A stretch of DNA of 64,000 bases from Variovorax sp. PBS-H4 (GTDB taxonomy: Bacteria > Pseudomonadota > Gammaproteobacteria > Burkholderiales > Burkholderiaceae_C), in the NCBI RefSeq assembly GCF_901827205.1, contig NZ_LR594675.1:558001-622000 (forward strand), in the 5' to 3' direction. Each line of letters opens with the position of its first letter. The first letter of the stretch is position 1. Below are positions 1 to 7,511 of the stretch, piece by piece. The translations under genes and the position numbers were made by a program. The notes under the pieces are model-generated. The model searched no databases and had not been told where the DNA came from. It worked only from the letters and a program-made list of their open reading frames with translations.

Positions 1-646
1 CGCGGTCGCGGATCTCGCCCATCAGAATGACGTCGGGCGCCTGGCGCAGCGTGTTCTTGAGCGCGGCCTCCCAGCTGTCGGTATCGATCCCGACCTCGCG
101 CTGGGTCACGACGCAATTCTTGTGCGGGTGCACGAACTCCACCGGGTCTTCAACCGTCACGATGTGGCCGTAGGAATTCTCGTTGCGCCAGTCGATCATC
201 GCGGCCAGCGTGGTCGACTTGCCTGAGCCGGTGGCGCCCACCAGGATGCACAGGCCGCGCTTGGTCATCGTCACGTCCTTCAGCACCTGCGGCATGTTCA
301 GCCCGTCGATCGTGGGAAGCTTGGCCGGGATGGTCCGCAGCACCATGCCGACCTTGCCCTGCTGCACGAAGGCGTTGACGCGGAAGCGGCCGATGCCGGT
401 GGGCGAGATCGCGAAGTTGCACTCCTTGGTGCGCTCGAACTCGGCCGTCTGGCGGTCGTTCATGATCGACCGCGTGAGTGCCAGCGTGTGCTGCGCGCCC
501 AAGGCTTGCTGCGACACCTTGGTGACCTTCCCGTCGACCTTGATGGCCGGCGGGAAGTCCGCCGTGATGAACAGGTCGCTGCCGTTGCGGCTCACCATGA
601 GCTTGAGCAGTTCGTTGATGAACTGACTGGCTTGATCGCGTTCCAT
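1..646 (-). CDS. pilU: PilU-like type IV pilus retraction ATPase (3' end cut by window)
   Basis: A hexameric cytoplasmic ATPase that helps PilT disassemble type IV pili during twitching. The 215 visible N-terminal residues begin MERDQASQFINELLKLMV and contain the PilT/PilU N-terminal domain, then a Walker A motif GATGSGKST near residue 140 and an Asp box with EDPVEFVHPHKN. The rest lies left of the window; the family is about 370-380 residues. The start ATG at 646 was chosen because it gives the usual PilU N-terminus. It follows pilT on the same strand, the normal pilT-pilU order, but the two are separated by about 260 bp of repeats. PilU is preferred over a second PilT because the visible part diverges clearly from the PilT next to it. 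Confidence 0.93.
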   Translation of the reverse strand, partial: MERDQASQFINELLKLMVSRNGSDLFITADFPPAIKVDGKVTKVSQQALGAQHTLALTRSIMNDRQTAEFERTKECNFAISPTGIGRFRVNAFVQQGKVGMVLRTIPAKLPTIDGLNMPQVLKDVTMTKRGLCILVGATGSGKSTTLAAMIDWRNENSYGHIVTVEDPVEFVHPHKNCVVTQREVGIDTDSWEAALKNTLRQAPDVILMGEIRDR

Positions 647-720
647 CTGACGACTCCTAGGTCAATTTGGCCGGCGTCCCTGGACGAGCGCGGCATTCAA
701 GCTTATCCCCATGCGAGGAA

Positions 721-808
721 CACCGCGGAACCGGCTTCGCCGGGCCGCTGGTGTTGCCCCCGGTAGGGGGTGGGCGGCTACACGAAGTGAGCCAACCTGG
801 GGGCGAGC
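721..808. repeat. 88-bp direct repeat, copy 1 (pilT-pilU intergenic)
   Basis: Identical over 88 bp to the copy at 817-904, with 8 bp between them, so the period is 96 bp. Each copy carries a short GC hairpin (GCCCCC ggta GGGGGT) and a CTTCGCCGG core. It is intergenic, between the pilT stop and the pilU start. It looks like one of the dispersed intergenic repeats common in Comamonadaceae genomes; that is an inference, as no other copy occurs in this window. Confidence 0.9.
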
Positions 809-816
809 AACATTCT

Positions 817-904
817 CACCGCGGAACCGGCTTCGCCGGGCCGCTGGTGTTGCCCCCGGTAGGGGGTGGGCGGCTACACGAAGTGAGCCAACCTGGGGGC
901 GAGC
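817..904. repeat. 88-bp direct repeat, copy 2 (pilT-pilU intergenic)
   Basis: Perfect second copy of the unit at 721-808. It ends 5 bp before the pilT stop codon. The 8 bases after each copy are also similar, so the true unit may be about 96 bp. The hairpins could act on the pilT-pilU transcript as a partial terminator or an mRNA stabiliser. Confidence 0.9.
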
Positions 905-909
905 CATAT

Positions 910-1953
910 TCAGCCGGGGAAGTTTTCAGGGATCTTGGCCTTGCCGCGTGCCTCGGCGGCGGAAATGACATTGCGCCGCACCAGGTCCGTCAGGCACTGG
1001 TCCAGCGTCTGCATGCCCTGGCCGCTGCCGGTCTGGATCGAGGAATACATCTGCGCCACCTTGCCCTCGCGGATCAGGTTGCGGATGGCCGAGGTGCCCA
1101 GCATGATCTCGTGCGCCGCCACCCGGCCCTGGCCGTCCTTGGTCTTGCACAAAGTCTGCGAGACCACGGCCTGCAGCGACTCCGAGAGCATGGCGCGGAT
1201 CATTTCCTTTTCCTCGCCCGGGAACACGTCGATGATCCGGTCGATCGTCTTGGCGGCCGAGGAGGTGTGCAGAGTGCCGAACACCAGGTGGCCCGTCTCG
1301 GCGGCGGTCATCGCGAGGCGGATGGTTTCGAGGTCGCGCATTTCGCCGACCAGGATCGCGTCGGGGTCCTCGCGCAGCGCCGAGCGCAGGGCGTTGGCGA
1401 AGGACAGCGTCATCGGCCCGACCTCGCGCTGGTTGATCAGGCACTTCTTCGACTCGTGGACGAACTCGATCGGGTCTTCCACCGTCAGGATGTGGCCGTA
1501 CTCGGTCTCGTTGAGGTAGTTGATCATCGCCGCCAGCGTGGTGGACTTGCCCGAGCCGGTCGGGCCGGTCACGAGCACCAGGCCCCGGGGCTTGAGCGCG
1601 AGGTCGCCGAAAATCTTGGGCGCGTTGAGCTGCTCCAGCGTGAGGATCTTCGAGGGGATGGTCCGGAACACCGCCGCCGCGCCGCGGGCCTGGTTGAAGG
1701 CGTTCACGCGGAAGCGCGCGAGGCCGTCGATCTCGAAGGAAAAGTCGACCTCGAGGAATTCTTCGTAGTGCTTGCGGTGCGTGTCGCTCATGATGTCGTA
1801 CACCATGGCGTGCACGGCCTTGTGGTCGAGCGCGTCGACGTTGATGCGCCGCACGTCGCCGTGCACGCGGATCATGGGCGGCAGGCCGGATGACAGATGC
1901 AAGTCCGAGGCCTTGTTCTTTACGCTGAAGGCCAGCAGTTGGGTGATGTCCAC
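910..1953 (-). CDS. pilT: PilT type IV pilus retraction ATPase
   Basis: Cytoplasmic hexameric motor that depolymerises PilA to retract the pilus, giving twitching and DNA uptake. The protein has 347 residues, the normal length. Visible motifs are the N-terminal MDITQLLAFSVKNKASDLHLS, Walker A GPTGSGKST near residue 133, EDPIEFVHESKK (Asp box), the HTSSAAKTIDRIIDVF His box and the C-terminal AIRNLIREGK (AIRNLIRE motif needed for retraction). The start ATG is at 1953. It is divergent from yggS by 38 bp, a neighbourhood common in proteobacteria, and is followed by pilU after the repeat pair. Confidence 0.97.
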   Translation of the reverse strand: MDITQLLAFSVKNKASDLHLSSGLPPMIRVHGDVRRINVDALDHKAVHAMVYDIMSDTHRKHYEEFLEVDFSFEIDGLARFRVNAFNQARGAAAVFRTIPSKILTLEQLNAPKIFGDLALKPRGLVLVTGPTGSGKSTTLAAMINYLNETEYGHILTVEDPIEFVHESKKCLINQREVGPMTLSFANALRSALREDPDAILVGEMRDLETIRLAMTAAETGHLVFGTLHTSSAAKTIDRIIDVFPGEEKEMIRAMLSESLQAVVSQTLCKTKDGQGRVAAHEIMLGTSAIRNLIREGKVAQMYSSIQTGSGQGMQTLDQCLTDLVRRNVISAAEARGKAKIPENFPG

Positions 1954-1991
1954 GAAGCTCCTCGGTGACGTTTTGATACGTTTTGACGATT

Positions 1992-2678
1992 ATGACGATG
2001 ATTGGTGACAAGCTCCAGCAAGTTCGGGCTCGAATCGTGACCGCATGCACGGCAGCCGGCCGCGATCCGGCGAGCGTGCGCTTGCTTGCGGTGTCGAAGA
2101 CCTTCTCCGCCGAGGCGGTCCGCGAGGCCCGCGCCGCCGGCCAGCTTGCCTTTGGCGAGAACTACGTGCAAGAGGGCGCCGCGAAGATCGAGGCCCTGTC
2201 CGAGCTGCGCGCCGAGCTCGAGTGGCACTGCATCGGCCCTCTGCAGAGCAACAAGACGCGGCAGGTGGCGGCGCATTTCGATTGGGTGCACAGCATCGAC
2301 CGGCTGAAGATCGCCGAGCGCCTTGCCGAGCAGCGCCCGGCGGAGCTCCCGCCGCTTCAGGTCTGCCTGCAGGTCAATGTGGATGCCGGTCCCAACAAGT
2401 CCGGTGTGGTGCCGCAAGACGCGCTGGCCCTGGCGCGAGCTGTTGCTGCCTTGCCACGTCTGCGCCTGCGCGGGCTGATGGCGATTCCCGAGCCGGCGCC
2501 GGATTTCGAGGCGCAACGTGCGCTGTTCCTGCGTGCCGCAGCGGTCTTCGAGGAGATGCGCCGTGCGGGGCTCGAGGTCGACACGCTCTCGCTGGGCATG
2601 TCGGCGGATCTCGAAGCGGCGATTGCGGCGGGCAGCACGCTGGTACGTGTCGGCACCGCGATCTTCGGCGCGCGGTAG
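1992..2678 (+). CDS. yggS: YggS/PLPBP family pyridoxal-phosphate homeostasis protein
   Basis: Single-domain PLP-binding protein (alanine racemase fold type III) that buffers free PLP and affects amino-acid and keto-acid balance. It has 228 residues. The PLP lysine is in AVSKT (Lys36). The other family signatures are FGENYVQEG, WHCIGPLQSNK, GLMAIP, LSLGMSADLEAAI and STLVRVGTAIFG. The ATG at 1992 is preferred to an upstream in-frame TTG (1983); an ATG two codons later (1998) is also possible. The gene sits head-to-head with pilT, as in many proteobacteria. Confidence 0.95.
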   Translation: MTMIGDKLQQVRARIVTACTAAGRDPASVRLLAVSKTFSAEAVREARAAGQLAFGENYVQEGAAKIEALSELRAELEWHCIGPLQSNKTRQVAAHFDWVHSIDRLKIAERLAEQRPAELPPLQVCLQVNVDAGPNKSGVVPQDALALARAVAALPRLRLRGLMAIPEPAPDFEAQRALFLRAAAVFEEMRRAGLEVDTLSLGMSADLEAAIAAGSTLVRVGTAIFGAR

Positions 2679-2683
2679 GGCTC

Positions 2684-3181
2684 TCAGGTGCCCAGCGGAA
2701 TCCGCGCGCTGCTCTTGACCTCCTCCATCACCGCGTACGTCCGGGTCTCGCGCACGCCCGGCAACTGCCACAGCACCGTGCCCGCGAACTCGCGATAGGC
2801 CGCCATGTCGGCCATGCGGGTCTTGAGGAGGTAGTCGAAGCCGCCGGCCACCATATGGCATTCCATGATCTCGTCGCGAACCTGCACCGCGGCCTTGAAC
2901 TGGTCGAAGACATTGGCCGCTGTGCGGTCCAGCAGCACCTCGACAAACACCGTGAAGCCGCGGCCCAGCTTGTGCGGATCGAGCCGCGCCTCGTAGCCCT
3001 GGATGAAGCCTTCGCGCGTGAGCCGCTGCACGCGCGCCAGCACCGCGGTAGGAGACAGCGACACCGCCTCGGCCAGCTTGAGGTTGGAAATCCGGCCGTC
3101 CTCCTGAAGAATCTTCAGCAGCTTGCGGTCGATCCGATCAAGGTTGATGCTTTCGGCGGTCATGCTTGGCGAATTATCCAT
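2684..3181 (-). CDS. Lrp/AsnC family transcriptional regulator
   Basis: A 165-residue feast/famine regulator with an N-terminal HTH (IDRKLLKILQEDGRISNLKLAEAVSLSPTAVLARVQRL, about residues 15-50) and a C-terminal RAM ligand-binding domain (ECHMVAGGFDYLLKTRMAD). It is divergent from the Glu/Leu dehydrogenase gene across about 206 bp that contain a good dyad (3305-3320). The layout suggests it controls that dehydrogenase in response to an amino acid. Close relatives include Lrp and BkdR types, and the ligand cannot be read from the sequence. An internal ATG seven codons in is an alternative start. Confidence 0.93.
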   Translation of the reverse strand: MDNSPSMTAESINLDRIDRKLLKILQEDGRISNLKLAEAVSLSPTAVLARVQRLTREGFIQGYEARLDPHKLGRGFTVFVEVLLDRTAANVFDQFKAAVQVRDEIMECHMVAGGFDYLLKTRMADMAAYREFAGTVLWQLPGVRETRTYAVMEEVKSSARIPLGT

Positions 3182-3304
3182 GTCGACGTTCGACTTGTAG
3201 CGATTAACTCGGCAGGCAGAAGCGCTCCTGCGCGGAGCAGACGCTCACCATCAGCATGACCGGGGCCGGCGGCAACGCTGCCCTGCTTGCCGCAAGCGCA
3301 TAAG

Positions 3305-3320
3305 GCGCAACGCATTGCGC
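3305..3320. promoter_or_regulatory. dyad GCGCAA-N4-TTGCGC, candidate Lrp-type operator
   Basis: A perfect 6-bp inverted repeat separated by CGCA lies in the divergent region between the Lrp-type regulator and the dehydrogenase, 68 bp upstream of the chosen dehydrogenase start. A second GCAACGCTTCGCA patch lies at about 3358-3370. Lrp-family proteins bind such dyads, but the assignment rests on position and symmetry only. Confidence 0.35.
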
Positions 3321-3387
3321 ATAGGACATGGCGCGGCCGCGCGGGCAGGGCTATCGTGCAACGCTTCGCAACAACGCCTGGAGCGCC

Positions 3388-4662
3388 ATGTCCGCCGCCG
3401 ATCTGTCCTACGTCCAACCGACCCCCAACAGCCCCTGGGGCACCTACCTCTCGCAGGTCGATCGCGTGGTGCCCTACCTCGGCGAACTGTCGCGCTGGGT
3501 CGAAACGCTCAAGCGCCCCAAGCGCGCTCTGATCGTCGACGTGCCGATCGAAATGGATGACGGCACCATCGCCCACTTCGAGGGCTACCGCGTGCAGCAC
3601 AACATGTCGCGCGGTCCGGGCAAGGGCGGCGTGCGCTTCCACCCCGACGTGACCCTGGAAGAAGTGATGGCCCTGTCGGCCTGGATGACGGTCAAGACCG
3701 CCGCGGTGAACCTGCCCTACGGCGGCGCGAAGGGCGGCATCCGAGTCGATCCGAAGAAGCTCACGCACAAGGAACTCGAGCGGGTGACGCGCCGCTACAC
3801 CAGCGAAATCGGCATCATCATCGGCCCGCAGCAGGACATTCCTGCACCCGACGTCAACACCAACGCCCAGATCATGGCCTGGATGATGGACACCTATTCG
3901 ATGAACGTCGGCGGCACCGCCACCGGCGTGGTCACCGGCAAGCCGCTGCACCTCGGCGGCTCGCTGGGGCGGGTGAAGGCGACCGGCCGCGGCGTGTTCG
4001 TGACCGGCCGCGAGGCGGCGCGCCGGCTGGGCCTGGACCTGCGCGGCGCCCGGATCGCGGTGCAGGGCTTCGGCAACGTCGGCTCCGTGGCGGCGGAACT
4101 GTTCGCCGAGGCCGGCGCAAAAATCGTGGCGGTGCAGGACCACACCGGCACCATCGTCAACGCAGGCGGGCTCGACCTCAAGACGCTGCTGCCCCTGGCG
4201 CGCACCGAAGGCGTGGCCGGGTTCAAGGGGGGTGACGTGATTGCCAACGAGTCCTTCTGGGACGTGGCCTGCGACATCCTCATCCCTGCGGCCCTCGAGG
4301 GCCAGGTGACCGCCGAACGCGCGCAGAAGACCCAAGCCAGGCTCGTGCTCGAAGGCGCCAACGGCCCGACCGTGCCGGCGGCCGACGACATCCTGGCGGA
4401 GCGCGGCGTGCTGGTGGTGCCCGACGTGATCTGCAACGCTGGCGGTGTGACGGTGAGCTACTTCGAGTGGGTGCAGGATTTCTCGTCCTTCTTCTGGGAC
4501 GAGGACGAGATCAACCAGCGGCTGGACCGCATCATGATGAACGCGCTCAACCAGATCTGGGACACCGCCGACAGGCACCGGATCACCCTGCGTACCGCGA
4601 CCTTCGCGGTGGCCTGCGAGCGCATCCTGATGGCGCGCCAGGAGCGCGGGCTCTATCCCTGA
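3388..4662 (+). CDS. gdhA: Glu/Leu/Phe/Val dehydrogenase (NAD(P)-glutamate dehydrogenase)
   Basis: Catalyses reversible oxidative deamination of glutamate to 2-oxoglutarate and ammonia. It has 424 residues from the ATG at 3388, the usual length for the hexameric family; an in-frame ATG at 3328 would add an atypical 20-residue tail. The dimerisation domain carries GPGKGGVRFHPDV and the catalytic lysine motif LPYGGAKGGI; DIPAPDVNTN follows. The Rossmann domain has GFGNVG near residue 230 and the family NAGGVTVSYFEW near 370. A divergent Lrp regulator precedes it. Glutamate is the likeliest substrate, but leucine or valine cannot be excluded. Confidence 0.92.
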   Translation: MSAADLSYVQPTPNSPWGTYLSQVDRVVPYLGELSRWVETLKRPKRALIVDVPIEMDDGTIAHFEGYRVQHNMSRGPGKGGVRFHPDVTLEEVMALSAWMTVKTAAVNLPYGGAKGGIRVDPKKLTHKELERVTRRYTSEIGIIIGPQQDIPAPDVNTNAQIMAWMMDTYSMNVGGTATGVVTGKPLHLGGSLGRVKATGRGVFVTGREAARRLGLDLRGARIAVQGFGNVGSVAAELFAEAGAKIVAVQDHTGTIVNAGGLDLKTLLPLARTEGVAGFKGGDVIANESFWDVACDILIPAALEGQVTAERAQKTQARLVLEGANGPTVPAADDILAERGVLVVPDVICNAGGVTVSYFEWVQDFSSFFWDEDEINQRLDRIMMNALNQIWDTADRHRITLRTATFAVACERILMARQERGLYP

Positions 4663-4772
4663 TCGCTGCGCCGGGGGACCCGGCACTCGAAGTCGCAGGA
4701 CTCGGGGAACGCGACACGGACGCCCGCATGCCGCTAGCATTCCGCATGCCCCGACATCGGCTTCCGTTCTCC

Positions 4773-5396
4773 ATGCGTCTCCCTTTTCTGCGCTCGGCCT
4801 TCCCGCTCCTGTTCACGCTTCTTCTCGCTGCCTGTGGCGTCACTCCGCCCAGGCAGGTCTCCTACGACCCCGAGGAATTCGATTCGACCACCACCCACAC
4901 GCGCAGCTTTCGCGCCTCGCAGGCCGAGACCTGCGAGGCCGCGCGGCGCGCGCTCCTGAGCCAGGGCTACCTGGTCACGGCGGCCAATGGCGACCTGGTG
5001 GCCGGCCGCAAGAGTTTCCAGCCGGCCAACGAGGTCCATGTGGAGGTTGAACTGCGCGTGGTCTGCGCGCGCGACAGCGGCGGCGCGAGCACCATCGCCT
5101 TCGCCAGTGCGTTGCAGGACCGCTACAGCCTCAAGAAGGTCAACAACTCCGCCAGCGTGGGCGTCGGCGCCCTCGGATCACTGTCCTTGCCGTTTTCGTC
5201 GAGCGACGACGCGCTGGTCAAGGTCGCCAGCGAGACGCTGACCGAAGAGCGCTTCTACGATCGCTTCTTCGCGCTGATCGACCGCTTTCTGGTCCCCGAG
5301 GCAGTGCAGAGCACGCCGGTCGCGCCCCCCGCGCTGCCGGCACCCAGCACCGATACGCCGCTGCGTTCCGTGCCGCTGTCGCCTTCGCGGGGCTGA
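4773..5396 (+). CDS. Predicted lipoprotein, DUF2242-like
   Basis: A 207-residue exported lipoprotein. From the ATG at 4773 it starts with a short basic segment and a hydrophobic stretch, then lipobox LLAAC, so cleavage before Cys is expected. In-frame ATGs at 4728 and 4746 would only lengthen the signal. The mature part resembles the DUF2242 lipoproteins of Burkholderiales (paired Cys residues in AETCEAARRALL and VVCARDSGG), ending in a Pro/Thr-rich tail. Function is unknown. It follows the dehydrogenase on the same strand after about 110 bp. Confidence 0.75.
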   Translation: MRLPFLRSAFPLLFTLLLAACGVTPPRQVSYDPEEFDSTTTHTRSFRASQAETCEAARRALLSQGYLVTAANGDLVAGRKSFQPANEVHVEVELRVVCARDSGGASTIAFASALQDRYSLKKVNNSASVGVGALGSLSLPFSSSDDALVKVASETLTEERFYDRFFALIDRFLVPEAVQSTPVAPPALPAPSTDTPLRSVPLSPSRG

Positions 5397-5402
5397 GCCG
5401 GC

Positions 5403-5630
5403 TCACATCGCGACCGCGCGTGCCGCGTACGCCGGCAGGCCGGTCAGGCCGCAGAGGCGCTGCAGCACGCCATAGCCCTGCGCGAGTGCGGCAGCATAGG
5501 TGGCGAAGGGACGCTCGGCGCGCTGCAGCGCCTCGAAGCGGCCGTCGTGGCGCACGTCCTCGTGGATCACCCAGTAGTAGGAACCGTCGAACGGTTGTTC
5601 CACCAGCAGCCCGATCTTTCGTACATCCAT
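5403..5630 (-). CDS. Small conserved hypothetical protein
   Basis: A 75-residue protein beginning MDVRKIGLLVEQPFDGSYYWVIHED. It is supported by a GAGGAA ribosome site 6-7 nt before the ATG and by neighbour-like GC3. It has an aromatic-rich first half (SYYWVIHED) and an Ala-rich second half, with no signal peptide or TM segment. No function is recognised. It converges on the lipoprotein gene with 6 bp between stops. Confidence 0.6.
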   Translation of the reverse strand: MDVRKIGLLVEQPFDGSYYWVIHEDVRHDGRFEALQRAERPFATYAAALAQGYGVLQRLCGLTGLPAYAARAVAM

Positions 5631-5700
5631 GTTTTGTTCCTCGCTCAGAATCTCAAAATGAGTACTTATGAATGTAAGACTATGTGACTAATATCCAGCG

Positions 5701-5713
5701 GTGAAAAGTTCAC
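5701..5713. promoter_or_regulatory. dyad GTGAA-N3-TTCAC, site 1
   Basis: A perfect 5-bp inverted repeat (GTGAA aag TTCAC) lies in the AT-richer divergent region between the 75-residue gene and the VOC gene. The same pattern recurs at 6280-6292. Both lie upstream of start codons, so a common regulator is plausible. Confidence 0.4.
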
Positions 5714-5835
5714 GGTTCGCTGCATTTTGGTTTGACGGTCCCGCTCGTCGCGTCCGCCGATTGATTTCACGCCGCTGCCGTGCGACGGTGCTCCTGCGGG
5801 GTTGGATCGTCAGCCCTCTCTGAAGGAGCAAGGCC

Positions 5836-6213
5836 ATGCTGGGAAACAAGGAAGCCGTTGCGAACCTCGCGGTGAAGGATCTCGACCGGGCGAGGCGGTT
5901 CTACGAGGAGACATTGGGACTGACGCCGATCGAGGCCGACGGTGATGACCTGATCGTCTTTCAGAGCGGCATCTCGACGCTCAACGTCTATTGCTCGAAG
6001 TACGCCGGCACCAACCAGGCGACCTCGGTCACCTGGGCCGTCGGCGACGAGATCGAGGCGCTCGTCGGCGCGCTCAAGGCCAAGGGCGTGCGCTTCGAGC
6101 ACTACGACATGCCCGACACGCGGCTCAAAGGCGACATTCACGTCACGGGCGAGATGAAGGTCGCATGGTTCAAGGACCCCGACGGCAACATCCTCAACCT
6201 CATCAATCAGTAA
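5836..6213 (+). CDS. VOC family (glyoxalase/bleomycin-resistance fold) protein
   Basis: A 125-residue single-module vicinal-oxygen-chelate protein. Paired beta-alpha-beta-beta-beta units are visible: an N-terminal ANLAVKDLDRARRFYEETLGL and a C-terminal VAWFKDPDGNILNLINQ. An AAGGAG ribosome site lies just upstream of the ATG. The typical metal-ligand pattern is incomplete, so it may bind rather than turn over its ligand; the family includes antibiotic-binding proteins and lyases. A GTGAA-N3-TTCAC dyad lies 122 bp upstream. Substrate unknown. Confidence 0.85.
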   Translation: MLGNKEAVANLAVKDLDRARRFYEETLGLTPIEADGDDLIVFQSGISTLNVYCSKYAGTNQATSVTWAVGDEIEALVGALKAKGVRFEHYDMPDTRLKGDIHVTGEMKVAWFKDPDGNILNLINQ

Positions 6214-6279
6214 AGATAAACCAAAGGTTCTAAGCGCATTCAAGGTCGCGTTGTTGCGTTTGGCTTTTCGTTTTCTTCG

Positions 6280-6292
6280 GTGAACTATTCAC
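6280..6292. promoter_or_regulatory. dyad GTGAA-N3-TTCAC, site 2
   Basis: A perfect dyad (GTGAA cta TTCAC) 63 bp upstream of the small gene at 6356, matching the site at 5701-5713 in both half-sites and spacing. Confidence 0.4.
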
Positions 6293-6355
6293 TGCCTTTT
6301 GGCAAAGGTGGCCGGTACGCTTCGCCCATCCTGTTCGCCGATGGAGTTTCTCTTG

Positions 6356-6553
6356 ATGTCCTCCTGCCATCAAAAACGCACTTTTGAAGAGTGGGCCCGT
6401 TCCCTGGAAGAAAGCAACGCCGGCACGCTGCCGGAGACTGGCCAGCCGCTGGTCTCGTCCACCGAGTGGGCGAGGCTGGAGGACGTGGCGGTGCGCCGCA
6501 GCCTGGGCCTGTCGGTGCGCGTGTTCCCCAGCGTGTTCGCGCGCCTGGTCTGA
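6356..6553 (+). CDS. Small hypothetical protein
   Basis: A 65-residue soluble protein, MSSCHQKRTFEEWARSLEE onward. The ATG at 6356 is preferred because GGAG lies 9 nt upstream (6343-6346); a start at 6299 would be possible but lacks this. It has no recognised domain. The region just upstream (6215-6330) is richer in T runs than the flanking DNA, as expected for a promoter region. It converges on arginase with about 12 bp between stops. Confidence 0.5.
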   Translation: MSSCHQKRTFEEWARSLEESNAGTLPETGQPLVSSTEWARLEDVAVRRSLGLSVRVFPSVFARLV

Positions 6554-6565
6554 CGGCGACGCGAT

Positions 6566-7483
6566 TCAGCGCACCAGCGTCGACTTGCCGAACAGGCTCT
6601 CGATCAGTTCCACCGCCACTTCCGCCGTGCGGTTGCGCACGTCCAGCGCGGGATTGAGCTCGACGACATCGAGCGAGGCGAGCCGGCCGGTGTCGGCAAT
6701 CATCTCCACGCACAGCTGCATCTCGCGCCAGGTCGGGCCGCCGCGCACGCCGGTGCCCACGCCCGGCGCGTAGTCGGGGTCCAGGCAGTCGAGGTCGAAG
6801 CTCACGTGCAGGTGGGTGTCCTCGTCGATGTCCTGCAGCGCCTCGGTCATGGTGGTGCGCATGCCGTGCTCGTCGATATGGCGCATGTCGAAGACGTTGA
6901 GCCCGAGCGCGCGGATCGCGGCCTTCTCCTCCGCGTCGACGCTGCGAATGCCGATGAATCGGATGGCATCGTGCTCCAGCGCCGCGGCCTCGCCGCTCCA
7001 GCCGCTCAGGGCCTGCGGGCCGTGGCCTAGCAGGCAGGCGACCGGCATGCCGTGGATGTTGCCGCTGGGACTGGTGCGTTCGGTGTTGACGTCGGAATGC
7101 GCGTCCAGCCACAGCACGCGCAGCTTCTTGCCGCGCTTTCGGGCGTGCCACGCGATGGCGCTGATGGAGCCGATGGCCAGGCAGTGGTCGCCGCCCATCA
7201 GGAGCGGCAGGTGGCCGGCGCCGAGCGCACGGTCCACGGCGTCGTAGACCGCGCGGTTCCAGCTCACCACTTCGTCCAGGTGCCTCAGCCCATTGGCCGG
7301 GGCGGCCCAGGGGGTCGCGGGCCCGGCCAGGTTGCCGCGGTCCACGATCTCGAAGCCCAGGCGCGAAAGGGTGCCGGCGATGTCCGCCACCCGCAGCGCG
7401 TCCGGCCCCATGCCGGCACCGCGCACACTGGCGCCGATGTCGGTAGGAGCGCCGATCAGTTCGACGGTGGTGAAGGTGTTCAT
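6566..7483 (-). CDS. rocF: Arginase
   Basis: Hydrolyses L-arginine to ornithine and urea, a Mn-dependent ureohydrolase. It has 305 residues, the normal length. Metal and active-site motifs are all present: GGDHCLAIG (His100), LDAHSDVN (Asp127, His129, Asp131), GNIHGMP and SFDLDCLDPD. Substrate-loop residues SPSGN fit arginase better than agmatinase. It lies 28 bp downstream of the second permease of the selenium-type ABC importer on the same strand and may be the last gene of that transcript, although no metabolic link is obvious. Confidence 0.93.
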   Translation of the reverse strand: MNTFTTVELIGAPTDIGASVRGAGMGPDALRVADIAGTLSRLGFEIVDRGNLAGPATPWAAPANGLRHLDEVVSWNRAVYDAVDRALGAGHLPLLMGGDHCLAIGSISAIAWHARKRGKKLRVLWLDAHSDVNTERTSPSGNIHGMPVACLLGHGPQALSGWSGEAAALEHDAIRFIGIRSVDAEEKAAIRALGLNVFDMRHIDEHGMRTTMTEALQDIDEDTHLHVSFDLDCLDPDYAPGVGTGVRGGPTWREMQLCVEMIADTGRLASLDVVELNPALDVRNRTAEVAVELIESLFGKSTLVR

Positions 7484-7511
7484 GAGCGATCTCCGGAGGG
7501 GGTCATGTTCT

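Noticed and set aside
4467..4772. Extending the lipoprotein upstream into the glutamate dehydrogenase gene
   Set aside because: It would overlap the dehydrogenase and bury the signal peptide and lipobox; the ATG at 4773 fits an exported lipoprotein.
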